From: CAZPQM01 sp964588995
GTDB taxonomy: Bacteria; Pseudomonadota; Alphaproteobacteria; Rickettsiales; UBA8987
Length of the DNA stretch: 64,000 nucleotides
NCBI GenBank assembly: GCA_964588995.1
Contig: CAZPQM010000002.1
Coordinates: forward strand, 124,001 to 188,000
Direction: 5' to 3'
Notes under the pieces: generated by a model
What the model was told of the DNA's origin: nothing
The model's input: only the letters and a program-made list of their open reading frames with translations
Databases searched by the model: none
Program-made: the position numbers and the translations under genes
Part shown: positions 49,029-58,123 of the stretch, in pieces
How the letters are laid out: each line of letters begins with the position of its first letter
Position numbering within the stretch: the stretch's first letter is position 1

Positions 49029-49730
49029 TTAAGCGTAGCGCGATGCGATATAGTCCATAAATCTTGGCAGGCAGGTGCTGACCGAAGGCATATCGCCCTC
49101 ACTCCGACCGGGATAAGCGGCTTTCGACCATTTGGTTTCAACCAGTCCCGGGTCGATGAGTTTTACATCAAGTGCGTTATGGGTTTGCTCGTTAGCGTAG
49201 GTCGTAAACAATGCTTCCAGCGCGGCTTTCGTTACGCTGGTCAGCCCCCAGAAGGGTTCGTGACTCTGAGCATGCTCCGCCGTCACGCCGATAATTGAGG
49301 GCTTTTCAGACACCATCAATAGCGGGTGAAGCGCCCGCAATAATCGGAAATTAGCCTCTAAATTGACCGTGAGTGTTTCATGCCACACCTTATTTTCAAT
49401 GGCGTGGAGCGGTTGCAATCCCCCAAGAATACCGGCATTCGCTATCCATATGTCCAGTCGGCCGAACCGTTCGGCGACGTTGTGTGCGAGCAGATCGACC
49501 GAGTCGAGATGCCGTAGATCCATGGGGACTAACGTAGCCTGACCGCCTTCCGCCTGAATCCGGTCGTCAGTTTCCTCAAGCCCGCCCACGGTCCGCGCAA
49601 CGAGTATGACGTGCGCCCCTGCTTTTGCGAGCGCTACGGCAAGTTCTGCACCAATACCGCGTGAAGCCCCGGTGATTAACACATACTGGCCGGCGAGGAA
49701 AGTCACATGATCAGATGCAGCTTCAGGCAA
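49029..49730 (-). CDS. Short-chain dehydrogenase/reductase (SDR)
   Basis: Rossmann-fold NAD(P)-dependent oxidoreductase, about 233 residues. The cofactor motif is TGASRGIG, the NAG motif is IANAGILGG, and the catalytic position reads WGLTSVTKAALEA, with Lys conserved but Tyr replaced by Val or Thr in the YxxxK context, so activity on classical substrates is uncertain. The frame is open far upstream within purF. The best start is TTG 49730 (GAGGAAAA before it), overlapping the purF end by eight bases; GTG 49706 is an alternative. The purF-SDR pair is common in alphaproteobacteria, but the substrate is unknown. Confidence 0.85.
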   Translation of the reverse strand: MPEAASDHVTFLAGQYVLITGASRGIGAELAVALAKAGAHVILVARTVGGLEETDDRIQAEGGQATLVPMDLRHLDSVDLLAHNVAERFGRLDIWIANAGILGGLQPLHAIENKVWHETLTVNLEANFRLLRALHPLLMVSEKPSIIGVTAEHAQSHEPFWGLTSVTKAALEALFTTYANEQTHNALDVKLIDPGLVETKWSKAAYPGRSEGDMPSVSTCLPRFMDYIASRYA

Positions 49731-51168
49731 CGCGCTTTTCCTCAGTTTTATCGATGAGCGGGATGGGGTAATCGCCTGTGAAACATGCATCGCAATATTG
49801 CGGCGTGTCATCATTCCGGCCGCTCGCTTCGCCGACCGCTTTGTATAAGCCATCAACGGAAATAAAGGCAAGTGAGTCCGCACCGATATAGGCTTCCATC
49901 TCCTTCACCGACATGCGCGATGCGAGTAATTGTTCGGAAGACGGCGTATCAATCCCATAAAAACACGCACCCGTAGTCGGCGGCGATGAAATCCGCATAT
50001 GCACTTCCTTAGCCCCTGCCGAACGGATCATATCGACAATTTTCTTCGATGTGGTGCCGCGCACGATACTGTCATCAATCAGCAGGACACGCTTGCCTTT
50101 GATAAACTGGCTGTTCGCATTATGCTTGAGCTTGACCCCAAGGTGACGAATATGATCGCTTGGCTCAATAAAGGTCCGGCCGACATAATGGTTGCGGATG
50201 ATGCCGAGTTCAAACGGAATGCCGCACTCCTCGCTGTAGCCAATCGCCGCAGCGACGCCGGAATCCGGAACGGGTACGATCACATCCACATCTGCATGTT
50301 GCTCCCGCGCGAGTTGCCGTCCCATTTCCTTACGAAGCTGATAAATATCCTTCCCTTCGAAATGGCTGTCGGGGCGTGAGAAATAAACATACTCGAAAAT
50401 GCACATTTTGTGCGGTTGCGGTGCGAACGGAAAGCTGGAAAGTAATTCACCTGCCTTTGTAAGCGTAATCATTTCGCCAGGTTTTACATCGCGAACAAAC
50501 TCGGCCCCAATAATATCGAGCGCGCAGGTCTCGGAGGTGAGGATGTAGGCATCGTCCAGCTTACCGATGGAAAGCGGGCGTACACCGTGCGAATCGCGTA
50601 TTCCATAGATCGTGTCGTTATTCATCGCAACGAGTGAATAACCGCCCTTGACCTGCTTGAGCGCATCGATGAACGCATCTTCGAAATAGACCTGCGGGCT
50701 TGTGGCGATGAGATGGATAATCACCTCCGTATCCATGCTGGTGCGAAAAATGCAGCCCTGCCGTACCAGCCGTTCTTTAATTGTACGCGCGTTGGTCAGA
50801 TTACCGTTATGCGCCACCGCAACCGCGCCAAAGCTTAGCTCGGCGTAAATCGGCTGAATGTTGGACTCCTGCCCGTCACCGCCGCTGGTGGAATAGCGGT
50901 TATGGCCAATGGCCCGATCCCCGATCAGCTTCCGTATGACTTTCGGCCGGTTGAACTTTTCGCCAACCTTGCCATAAGCGAGGTGGTAGTGCATTTTACC
51001 TTCGTCGGAGGTGACCACTCCCGCCGCTTCCTGCCCGCGATGTTGTAATGCATGCAGACCAAGTACGGTATGGGCGGCCGCATCGGTATGATTCTGGATC
51101 GCATACACGCCGCATTCCTCATTCAGATGATCGCTATGCCACGAATAAGGGTTAGGGTGAGAGCGCAT
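49723..51168 (-). CDS. purF: Amidophosphoribosyltransferase
   Basis: First committed enzyme of purine synthesis, converting PRPP and glutamine to phosphoribosylamine. An N-terminal nucleophile glutaminase: the likely nucleophile is Cys19 in NEECGVYAI, after an 18-residue propeptide. The PRPP motif is VLLIDDSIVRGTTS, and four cysteines (in the MCIFEY, ACFYG and YCDACFTG segments) may hold a Fe-S cluster or be structural. ATG 51168 is preferred because a plausible -10 box (TATAAAAT) lies just upstream; ATG 51189 and 51216 are alternatives. Gene order cvpA-purF follows the usual operon. Confidence 0.95.
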   Translation of the reverse strand: MRSHPNPYSWHSDHLNEECGVYAIQNHTDAAAHTVLGLHALQHRGQEAAGVVTSDEGKMHYHLAYGKVGEKFNRPKVIRKLIGDRAIGHNRYSTSGGDGQESNIQPIYAELSFGAVAVAHNGNLTNARTIKERLVRQGCIFRTSMDTEVIIHLIATSPQVYFEDAFIDALKQVKGGYSLVAMNNDTIYGIRDSHGVRPLSIGKLDDAYILTSETCALDIIGAEFVRDVKPGEMITLTKAGELLSSFPFAPQPHKMCIFEYVYFSRPDSHFEGKDIYQLRKEMGRQLAREQHADVDVIVPVPDSGVAAAIGYSEECGIPFELGIIRNHYVGRTFIEPSDHIRHLGVKLKHNANSQFIKGKRVLLIDDSIVRGTTSKKIVDMIRSAGAKEVHMRISSPPTTGACFYGIDTPSSEQLLASRMSVKEMEAYIGADSLAFISVDGLYKAVGEASGRNDDTPQYCDACFTGDYPIPLIDKTEEKRVA

Positions 51169-51193
51169 TATTTCGGAAATATTCAGCATAACT

Positions 51194-51224
51194 ATTTTAT
51201 ACAGGGTTTTACGCAAAAATCCAG
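51194..51224 (-). promoter_or_regulatory. Possible promoter for purF
   Basis: On the minus strand a TATAAAAT box (51194-51201) lies about 25 bases upstream of ATG 51168, with TTTGCG (near 51213-51219) as a weak -35 region. This would start the RNA around 51187 and argues against the two upstream ATG candidates. Weak pattern evidence only. Confidence 0.3.
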
Positions 51225-51259
51225 CGCCGGATTATTTAACTGGTTAACTCTTGTGTAAT

Positions 51260-51826
51260 TTACGGTGTTTCTTCAAGCAGAATTTCTACATCATCAACCA
51301 TAGGCTGAATTGGCTCGCCGTCAAATTCATCTCCGCGATCTTTCGCCTTTTCCTCTTCCTCGCGTAGCCAGTCCTCAATCATATTTGAGCCCATTTTGGT
51401 CAGGCCGTAAGTCTCTCCCTTCCGCAGCCATTTCGGATCTTCCTGCCCGTTCGCAATATAAAAGCCGTAATGCAGCACCGCCACAATCGCAAAACCTTTG
51501 AGCATGCCGTAGATGATACCAAGCGTACGGTCAAACACGCCAAGGCGCATTTTCCGCAAATTATCCAACACCATTGCGGTAAAAATCGAAATCAGAATCA
51601 GCGTGCTCGCAAACACCAGGACGACCGCGGCAATGTTTATCAGAACGCTTTCGCGGAATACTTCGCCGGTGATCTCGACTGTGACAGGATAAAACAGCAG
51701 GGTGATGATGGCAGCGCCGCCGAAATTCAGCAGCGAGGCTATGTCTTTCAAAAAACCGCGCAGGAAAGCGACGATCGTGGTGATCATCAAAACGACAGTG
51801 ACAAAAACGTCGACTTCGGTAAACAT
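51260..51826 (-). CDS. cvpA: CvpA-family membrane protein
   Basis: A 188-residue inner-membrane protein with four predicted hydrophobic segments (about 7-24, 32-50, 65-88, 100-122) and a charged C-terminal tail (REEEEKAKDRGDEFDG). The pattern LRGFLKDIASLLNF and RTLGIIYGMLKGF are family features. CvpA was first tied to colicin V production and is now linked to envelope stress; the role in alphaproteobacteria is unclear. It lies upstream of purF, as in many proteobacteria. Confidence 0.93.
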   Translation of the reverse strand: MFTEVDVFVTVVLMITTIVAFLRGFLKDIASLLNFGGAAIITLLFYPVTVEITGEVFRESVLINIAAVVLVFASTLILISIFTAMVLDNLRKMRLGVFDRTLGIIYGMLKGFAIVAVLHYGFYIANGQEDPKWLRKGETYGLTKMGSNMIEDWLREEEEKAKDRGDEFDGEPIQPMVDDVEILLEETP

Positions 51827-51903
51827 AATGTTAGATTTAGACTTCGTGTTTCAGGGGGCAAATGGTTGCCGAAACTGAGCGCCTAACTATCCCCTTCGTT
51901 GTA

Positions 51904-52023
51904 TTATATAAAAATGCTTATCATCGCCAGAAGCACAAAGGGTGCCAGAAAGCCTAAAATGCCTCCTACTATAATACAGAGTGTAATATAGCCGGGTGAA
52001 TCTTTCCTTTCGTTATCTGACAT
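51904..52023 (-). CDS. Small membrane protein, 39 residues, possible
   Basis: A short open frame between radA and cvpA, on the same strand as both. It starts MSDNERKDSPGY and continues with a hydrophobic run (ITLCIIVGGILGFLAPF, then VLLAMISIF) to a TAA stop, compatible with one or two membrane spans. The upstream sequence is A+T-rich with no good Shine-Dalgarno. Position within the radA-cvpA-purF run and the neat hydrophobic layout favour a real microprotein, but this is weak. Confidence 0.4.
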   Translation of the reverse strand: MSDNERKDSPGYITLCIIVGGILGFLAPFVLLAMISIFI

Positions 52024-52037
52024 ACTTATTTTAAAAA

Positions 52038-53426
52038 CTATACTGTTGCCGGGTGGTTTGCCTCATTAGCCATTAAACCAGTTAATTCTATTATACTGCG
52101 AATGGGTGTCAGGATAAAGCTACTTTCTACTATCGGTGCTTTCTTGCCTTGATTTTGTGGCAGAATTGCCTGCGTAAATCCAAGCTTAGCGGATTCTTTT
52201 ACTCGACTTTCGGTATGCGGGGCAGGGCGAATTTCACCGGAAAGTCCGACTTCGCCAAAAATAACACTTTCCTGCCTGACGGGTATGTTTGCGAGTGCTG
52301 AGGCAATGGCAGCGGCAACAGCGAGATCGGCGGCAGGTTCATTGACCCGCATGCCACCAGCTACGTTAAGGTATACTTCCTTATCATAGAGCTTCATGCC
52401 ACTTCTGGTTTGCAGGACGGCGAGCAGCATAGCAAGGCGGTTTGCATCCCAGCCGACAACAGCGCGGCGCGGTTGCGGGGTGGGTGTTGGGCAAACAAGC
52501 GCCTGAATTTCTACCATCATGGTGCGCGAGCCTTCGACCGCGGGAAAGACGACTGATCCGGGAATGCTACCGGCCGTTTGGGAAATAAACAGGCCGGAAG
52601 GGTTGGTCACTTCCTGTAGACCTTCCGAGGTCATATCAAACACACCGATTTCCCCGGCGGCGCCAAAACGGTTTTTGACTGCGCGAACGATGCGGTATTG
52701 CATGCCGCTATCGCCCTCGAAATAAAGTACCGTATCAACCATATGCTCCAACAGTTTAGGCCCGGCGATGCTGCCGTCCTTCGTCACATGCCCAACAAGG
52801 ATTAGCGTTGTCCCGGTTTGCTTGGCAAGCTGAATCAACTCATGACTTGCCGTACGTACCTGACTCACCGTACCGGGCGCAGATTCGAGGTTCGGGATAT
52901 ACATCGTCTGGATGGAGTCAATCACCACGAATTTCGGCTGCTCACTGCGTATGGTCTGGATAATATCCGCGACAGATGTGTTAGCTGCGAGTGCAACGCC
53001 GGCATTGGCCATGCCAAGCCGTTCAGCGCGGAGCTTTACCTGATTGACCGACTCCTCCCCCGTAACATACAGCGTTTTATGCTGCTTTGAGAGTGCGGCG
53101 AGGAGCTGTAACAAAAGGGTGGATTTTCCAATGCCGGGGTCACCGCCGATCAGTATGGCCGAGCCCTCCACCAGCCCGCCGCCGAAAACACGATCCAGCT
53201 CCTGCAAGGTGGTGGAAATGCGCCGCGTTTCCGAGGTCGGGTCAGCAAGGCTGGAAAGCTCCAGCGTCTTGCCCTCCTTATTGGCATTGCTTTTGCTGAA
53301 ACCCCCGCTCGCGCTTACATCTTCCGTAATCGTATCCCACGCGCCGCACGCCTGACACTTCCCGGCCCATTTGGCATGAACAGTGCCGCATTCCGTGCAG
53401 ATGTAGTGGGTTTTGGCTTTGGGCAT
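52038..53426 (-). CDS. radA: DNA repair protein RadA (Sms)
   Basis: RecA-related branch-migration helicase of 462 residues. The N-terminal zinc finger has Cys10, Cys13, Cys24 and Cys27 (CTECGTVHAKWAGKCQACG). Walker A is GGDPGIGKST, the RadA-specific KNRFG motif is at AVKNRFGAAGEIG, and the Lon-like C-terminal domain includes LAVAAAIASA and GEVGLSGEIR. It is the first of a probable radA-small protein-cvpA-purF-SDR series. Confidence 0.96.
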   Translation of the reverse strand: MPKAKTHYICTECGTVHAKWAGKCQACGAWDTITEDVSASGGFSKSNANKEGKTLELSSLADPTSETRRISTTLQELDRVFGGGLVEGSAILIGGDPGIGKSTLLLQLLAALSKQHKTLYVTGEESVNQVKLRAERLGMANAGVALAANTSVADIIQTIRSEQPKFVVIDSIQTMYIPNLESAPGTVSQVRTASHELIQLAKQTGTTLILVGHVTKDGSIAGPKLLEHMVDTVLYFEGDSGMQYRIVRAVKNRFGAAGEIGVFDMTSEGLQEVTNPSGLFISQTAGSIPGSVVFPAVEGSRTMMVEIQALVCPTPTPQPRRAVVGWDANRLAMLLAVLQTRSGMKLYDKEVYLNVAGGMRVNEPAADLAVAAAIASALANIPVRQESVIFGEVGLSGEIRPAPHTESRVKESAKLGFTQAILPQNQGKKAPIVESSFILTPIRSIIELTGLMANEANHPATV

Positions 53427-53489
53427 GTAAGGAAAGTATAGATGTAAGTGTGAAGAGTCTAGAAAATCTTACTTAACACTTTGCTCTCA

Positions 53490-53525
53490 ATTCAACCCCA
53501 CCTAATGATTCAACCCCACCTAATG
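53490..53525. repeat. 18-bp direct duplication at the mlaF stop codon
   Basis: ATTCAACCCCACCTAATG occurs twice in tandem at 53490-53507 and 53508-53525. The copy nearest to the gene holds the last codons and TAG stop of mlaF; the second lies just downstream. Recent slippage or a small duplication is the simplest cause. Confidence 0.9.
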
Positions 53526-54293
53526 ATCCTGCAGTTTGATTTTGATGGGGCCGTGGCTGCTGCCGTGGATAAACTGATCGACATAGTCATTGCCACTTTC
53601 GTCGAGCTGGTCGATTGGGCCATCCCAAATGATAGTACCTTCATAGATCATTGCGACTTTGTCGGCGACTTTACGTACCGAGGCCATATCATGCGTGATC
53701 GTAACGGTGGTTGCGCCGAGTTCTTCGCGGCATTGCACGATTAGCTCGTTAATCACATCCGACATGATTGGGTCCAGTCCGGTCGTTGGTTCATCGAAAA
53801 AGATGATTTCAGGATTGGTCGCAATCGCCCGGGCAAGCGAGATGCGCTTTTGCATACCGCCGGAGAGTTCGTTCGGGTAAAGTTCTGCAACATCCGCATC
53901 CATCCCCACCGAGCGTATCTTTTCGATAGCGATCTCTTTTGCTTCTTTGGCAGGCATTTTTTCTGCGTTGATCAGGCCAAAGGCGACGTTCCGCCAGATA
54001 GGCAAGCTATCAAACAGAGCGCCCCCCTGAAACAAATAGCCGAATTTATGCATGAGCTGGTCGCGCTCGCGGTTGTTAAACCGGGTGACTTCCTCCCCGT
54101 CAATTTTGACCGAGCCGCTATCCGGCGTCATCAGTCCGATGATATTTTTCAGCAGAACGGATTTGCCCGAGCCGGAGCCACCGATCACCACCAGCGATTC
54201 GCCTTCGTCAACCGATACATTCGCGCCAGTCAGTACCTTCTTTTTACCGAAGGATTTATACAAATCTTTGACGATGATTTTAGGCTGGGTCAT
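53520..54293 (-). CDS. mlaF: ABC transporter ATPase MlaF (phospholipid transport)
   Basis: Cytoplasmic ATPase of the Mla lipid transporter that moves phospholipids between the membranes. In 257 residues: Walker A GGSGSGKSV (38-46), Q-loop YLFQGGALF, signature LSGGMQKR, Walker B IIFFDEPTTGLDP and the H-loop THDM. ATG 54293 (MTQPKI) is preferred; ATG 54308 adds five residues that lie beside an inserted repeat. mlaE precedes it on the same strand, but a 201-bp element separates them. mlaD does not follow; downstream lies radA. Confidence 0.93.
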   Translation of the reverse strand: MTQPKIIVKDLYKSFGKKKVLTGANVSVDEGESLVVIGGSGSGKSVLLKNIIGLMTPDSGSVKIDGEEVTRFNNRERDQLMHKFGYLFQGGALFDSLPIWRNVAFGLINAEKMPAKEAKEIAIEKIRSVGMDADVAELYPNELSGGMQKRISLARAIATNPEIIFFDEPTTGLDPIMSDVINELIVQCREELGATTVTITHDMASVRKVADKVAMIYEGTIIWDGPIDQLDESGNDYVDQFIHGSSHGPIKIKLQDH

Positions 54294-54314
54294 ACGGATA
54301 TTCCACAAGCAGAC

Positions 54315-54515
54315 AACTCCCCCCTTGCGGGGGAGTCCACAAAATGCGTCAGCATGTTTGGGTGGGGGGGTAGGAGATAGTTCGATGACGTGATGATTGA
54401 ATGATTAACCACCTCGGTAATTCGTTTACCAATCATCCAATTATCGAACCATCTGATCAGCCATAGCCCCCCCACCTGAATCAATAGATTCAGACTCCCC
54501 CGCAAGGGGGGAGTT
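54315..54515. mobile_element. 201-bp MITE-like element with perfect 23-bp terminal inverted repeats
   Basis: The end at 54315-54337 (AACTCCCCCCTTGCGGGGGA then GTC) and the end at 54493-54515 are exact inverted copies over 23 bases; each end is itself palindromic. Inner segments GGTGGGGGGG and GCCCCCCCACC (54361-54370, 54466-54476) also pair. No reading frame is credible inside. It lies between mlaE and mlaF, reading as a non-autonomous palindromic element related to family D repeats. No clear target-site duplication was found. Confidence 0.88.
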
Positions 54516-54530
54516 ATAGTTTTAGTTAAA

Positions 54531-55328
54531 TTACCCCGCAAAAAACAGCTCCGTGATGATGTAGTTGAAGGTCAGGATCAGGATGGAAGCGCTGACCACC
54601 GCATTCGTGGTGGCGCGACCCACCCCCGCGGCCCCTCCGCGGGAATAAAAGCCATGGTAACAGCCCATCAGCGTAATGATAAAGCCGAAAGCAGCCGCTT
54701 TGACCAGACCGGAGAGGACATCCTTAAACTCAAGAAATTCTATCGTCGCCTGAATATAGCCCGAAGGCGAAAAGCCAAGCTTATGAACTCCTACGAGGTA
54801 TCCGCCGTAAACTCCTATAATATCAGCAATAATTACAAGTATAGGCAGGGAGATAACACCTGCTAACAGGCGCGGCGCAATCAGATATTGGTATGGATTG
54901 GTCGAGAGGGTGGTGAGCGCGTCAATCTGTTCGGTCACACGCATTGTACCAAGCTCCGCCGCCATGGCCGCGCCGATACGTCCGGCGACCATCAGCCCGG
55001 CGAGGACCGGGCCAAGCTCCCGCGTAATCGAAAGCACAACGATATTTGCAACCGCACTTTCTGCGCCAAAATTCTGGCGGCTGAAGCCCGTATAGCTCTG
55101 CAGCACAAGCACGGCGCCAGTAAAAATCGCAGTCATACCTACAACCGGCAGCGAGTAGTAGCCAATCTCCAGCAGCTGCTTACCCAACGCTCGCGGGTAA
55201 TAAGGCGGTTTGACCAGTCCGATCAGCGCATGCCAGACAAACAGCGACAGCTTGCCGACCTGCTCGAAAAAGCGGGTAATGACGCGTCCGATTACGGCGA
55301 GCGGATTATTGCGAGTAGTAAGTTGCAT
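54531..55328 (-). CDS. mlaE: MlaE-family ABC transporter permease
   Basis: Permease of the Mla lipid transporter, 265 residues with five or six hydrophobic segments. Family features include the region ELGPVLAGLMVAGRIGAAMAAELGTM (split here only by eye), the coupling helix EQIDALTTLSTNP, and the closing ASILILTFNYIITELFF. It is followed on the same strand by mlaF after a gap that holds a MITE-like element. The start is nine bases from the alr stop. Confidence 0.94.
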   Translation of the reverse strand: MQLTTRNNPLAVIGRVITRFFEQVGKLSLFVWHALIGLVKPPYYPRALGKQLLEIGYYSLPVVGMTAIFTGAVLVLQSYTGFSRQNFGAESAVANIVVLSITRELGPVLAGLMVAGRIGAAMAAELGTMRVTEQIDALTTLSTNPYQYLIAPRLLAGVISLPILVIIADIIGVYGGYLVGVHKLGFSPSGYIQATIEFLEFKDVLSGLVKAAAFGFIITLMGCYHGFYSRGGAAGVGRATTNAVVSASILILTFNYIITELFFAG

Positions 55329-55337
55329 GGCGCTATT

Positions 55338-56477
55338 CTATTCCATATAGACCCGTTTATAACGAGCCCCTAAATTCGTCAAAATTTCGTATGCAATGGT
55401 ATCGGCTAATTCGGCGACCAAATCAAGGGGAATATGCTCGCCGATGATCTCGGCAATGCTGCCTTCCTTGACCTCCGGCAGCTGCGTAACATCCACGGCG
55501 ATCAAATCCATCGACACGCGGCCGATGAGTGGCGCGCGCTTGCCGTTAAAGGCAACCTGAGCTTTATTACTAAGTGCACGCGGGTAGCCATCGGCATAGC
55601 CGACCGGAAGAATCGCGATGCGGTCACCTTTATTGACGTTAGCAGTAGCGCCATAGCCGACGGTTCCTGCTTCTGTGATTTGCCGCAATTGAATTACCGG
55701 CGCTTCAAGGGTGATGACGGGTTGGATACCGCTCGCAGCGCCATAGGGCTTCTGGCTACCATAAAGCATCACGCCGGGGCGGATGAGGTCAAAGTGGTAG
55801 CAAGCCTGCCCCAGCCCCGCAAAGGAATTACCAACACTACAGGGAACATCGGGAAAGAGTTTACGTGCCTGATTAAAGCGCTTGAGTTGTTCACGCGTCA
55901 TCGGGTGGTCGATAATATCATTGCAGGCGAGGTGGCTCATGATGTAGCGCAGATCGAGCCGTTTAAGGGTTACTTTATCCTCCGCGAGCTCGCGCGCTTC
56001 CTCTAGCCTGATCCCTAGCCGGTTCATACCGGTATCGACATGCAGGATACAATTACCTTCCCAAAAGCGTGCCTGATGTATTGTGTTCAGAATGGGGGTG
56101 AGGTGATGCTGTTGATAGATTCTGACTTCTTCCTCATGCGGCCCGTTGAATACATAGATGGCAGAAGCCTTGCCATTGCGGAGCTCGGGCGAAGTAATCT
56201 GAGGTAATGTTGCGCTCGCTGAGATGGTCTCGTCACCCGTTTCCTTGTGATAACAGGAGGCTAATACCTCCCGCAGTTCGATCCCTTCTTCCAACGTTGC
56301 CACAAAAAACTCACGGCACCCTTGTGCGTACAGTGCTGTGGCAATCTGCTGCACTCCGAGGCCATAGCCATTGGCTTTAACGACCGCGGCGCATGCGGCC
56401 GGTGAGACTTTATCAGCGATCAACTGCCAATTCCGGCGCAGGTTGGCAAGGTTAATTGTGAGGGTGGGTTGCATCAT
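55338..56477 (-). CDS. alr: Alanine racemase
   Basis: PLP enzyme providing D-alanine for peptidoglycan, 379 residues. The PLP lysine is Lys34 in AVVKANGYGLG; the catalytic tyrosine is in the later VGYGATANV segment; GRVSMDLIAVDV is the usual C-terminal signature. An alternative start three bases later (MQPTL) is possible. It lies 43 bases after dnaB on the same strand. Confidence 0.96.
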   Translation of the reverse strand: MMQPTLTINLANLRRNWQLIADKVSPAACAAVVKANGYGLGVQQIATALYAQGCREFFVATLEEGIELREVLASCYHKETGDETISASATLPQITSPELRNGKASAIYVFNGPHEEEVRIYQQHHLTPILNTIHQARFWEGNCILHVDTGMNRLGIRLEEARELAEDKVTLKRLDLRYIMSHLACNDIIDHPMTREQLKRFNQARKLFPDVPCSVGNSFAGLGQACYHFDLIRPGVMLYGSQKPYGAASGIQPVITLEAPVIQLRQITEAGTVGYGATANVNKGDRIAILPVGYADGYPRALSNKAQVAFNGKRAPLIGRVSMDLIAVDVTQLPEVKEGSIAEIIGEHIPLDLVAELADTIAYEILTNLGARYKRVYME

Positions 56478-56520
56478 GCTGACAGGTTTTCCTCAAACAC
56501 ATGGATAAGGAAACAGAGCT

Positions 56521-58044
56521 TTAAAACGCATCGCCATAATCATCTGCGGAAAAATCCTGAAAGCGCGTGATGCGCTTGTTAAAGAAGAGCGTGACATTGG
56601 CAATCGGCCCGTTTCGGTTTTTCGCCATGATAATTTCCGAGATGTTATCGACCTTATCCATCTGCTCCTGCCATTTCATCATTTTTTCCGGCTCGGCTTC
56701 CGAGGGTTTCTTTCGCTCGATATAATAGCCTTCGCGGTAGATAAACATCACCTGATCCGCATCCTGCTCAATCGAGCCGGATTCCCGCAAGTCAGATAGC
56801 TGCGGGCGTTTATCCTCCCGCTGTTCGACCGCCCGGCTCAATTGCGACAACGCTAGCACGGGGATGTTCAGCTCCTTCGCAATCGCCTTCAGCCCCATCG
56901 AAATTTCCGAAATTTCCTGCACGCGGCTGGCTTGCGAGGATTTATTGACCCCGTGAAGCAACTGCAGATAATCCACGACGAGCAGGCCCAGATTATGTTT
57001 ACGCTTGAGACGGCGCGCGCGCGTCCGCACCGCGGCGATCGATTGCATCGGCGTATCATCAATGTAGATCGGCAGTTTATGCAACTCGGCGCTCGCCTTT
57101 ACGAGCTTGGCAAATTCGTCATTACGTTTCGATTTTTCCAGCTTTCCCCGGCGGATATTGCCCGCATCAATGCCGGTCTTCATCGCAAGCAGGCGGGTCG
57201 CGAGCTGTTCGGAGGACATCTCGAGCGAGATAAAACCGGTCGATTGCGGCTTATCATCCGGCTCGAGTTCGCCCGCCTGCTGTTTTTTTCGGAAGTCCTC
57301 CTGCATCCATTCTGCCGCATTCAGCATGATATTGAGCGCAAACGCGGTCTTACCCATGGAAGGGCGGCCGGCGAGTATGATCAGGTCCGAATTGTGCAGA
57401 CCACCGAAAAGCGAATCCATATCACTAAAGCGCGTTGGGACGCCGCTAATCGCGCCGTCGCGCTTGGCAGCATGTTCGGCACTTTCGATGGATTCGGTCA
57501 GCGCGAATTTCAGCGGCGCAAAGCTGGTCTCGCTGTTTCCCTGACTGGCGAGGTTGAATAATTTCTGCTCGCTTTCTTCAATTTGTTCCGAAGCGCGCCG
57601 TTCACCGCTACTATTATAGGCCTTATCCAGCATGTCCCGCCCGATATGGATGAGCTCGCGGCTGATGGCCAGGCTATAAACAATGCTCGCATGATCGCGG
57701 ATATTGACGATATCGCTTGCCATACCGGCAATACGGGCGAGGTAATTCGCTCCCCCGATCTCGGCAAAGAGCGGGTCGGCTTCGAAGGTATTTTTCAGTG
57801 TGACCGGATTGGCGATCAGCCCGCGTTCACTGAACCGTTCAACCGCTTCGTATATTTTGCGGTGCGCCCCATCGTAAAAATGTTCGGCGAGGAGGAAATC
57901 TGCAATGCGGTTATACCCCTCATTATCGGTCAGAATAGCGCCGAGCACGATCTGCTCCGCCTCAACATTGTAGGGCGGTTCGCGGTAGCCGCTCTCGCTT
58001 TTGGTTGTTTCCTTCGGGCGTTCTAATAAAGTGGCTTCGCTCAT
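56521..58044 (-). CDS. dnaB: Replicative DNA helicase DnaB
   Basis: Hexameric 5'-3' helicase at the replication fork, 507 residues. N-terminal domain (NVEAEQIVLGAIL) and C-terminal RecA-like motor: Walker A GRPSMGKTAFAL, Walker B LLVVDYLQLL, and the downstream ALSQLSRAVEQREDKRPQLS block. No intein is present. Alphaproteobacteria commonly have rpsF-rpsR-rplI-dnaB-alr in this order, exactly as here. The intrinsic terminator at 58124-58152 separates it from rplI, so it probably uses its own promoter in the 80 bases in between. Confidence 0.97.
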   Translation of the reverse strand: MSEATLLERPKETTKSESGYREPPYNVEAEQIVLGAILTDNEGYNRIADFLLAEHFYDGAHRKIYEAVERFSERGLIANPVTLKNTFEADPLFAEIGGANYLARIAGMASDIVNIRDHASIVYSLAISRELIHIGRDMLDKAYNSSGERRASEQIEESEQKLFNLASQGNSETSFAPLKFALTESIESAEHAAKRDGAISGVPTRFSDMDSLFGGLHNSDLIILAGRPSMGKTAFALNIMLNAAEWMQEDFRKKQQAGELEPDDKPQSTGFISLEMSSEQLATRLLAMKTGIDAGNIRRGKLEKSKRNDEFAKLVKASAELHKLPIYIDDTPMQSIAAVRTRARRLKRKHNLGLLVVDYLQLLHGVNKSSQASRVQEISEISMGLKAIAKELNIPVLALSQLSRAVEQREDKRPQLSDLRESGSIEQDADQVMFIYREGYYIERKKPSEAEPEKMMKWQEQMDKVDNISEIIMAKNRNGPIANVTLFFNKRITRFQDFSADDYGDAF

Positions 58045-58123
58045 GCTTATGTCATAGCGTGAAGTTAAAGTGCTATCCAGTGAATATTTGCAAAATGCAT
58101 ACTGCGCTCGTTGCTGGTAGCAT

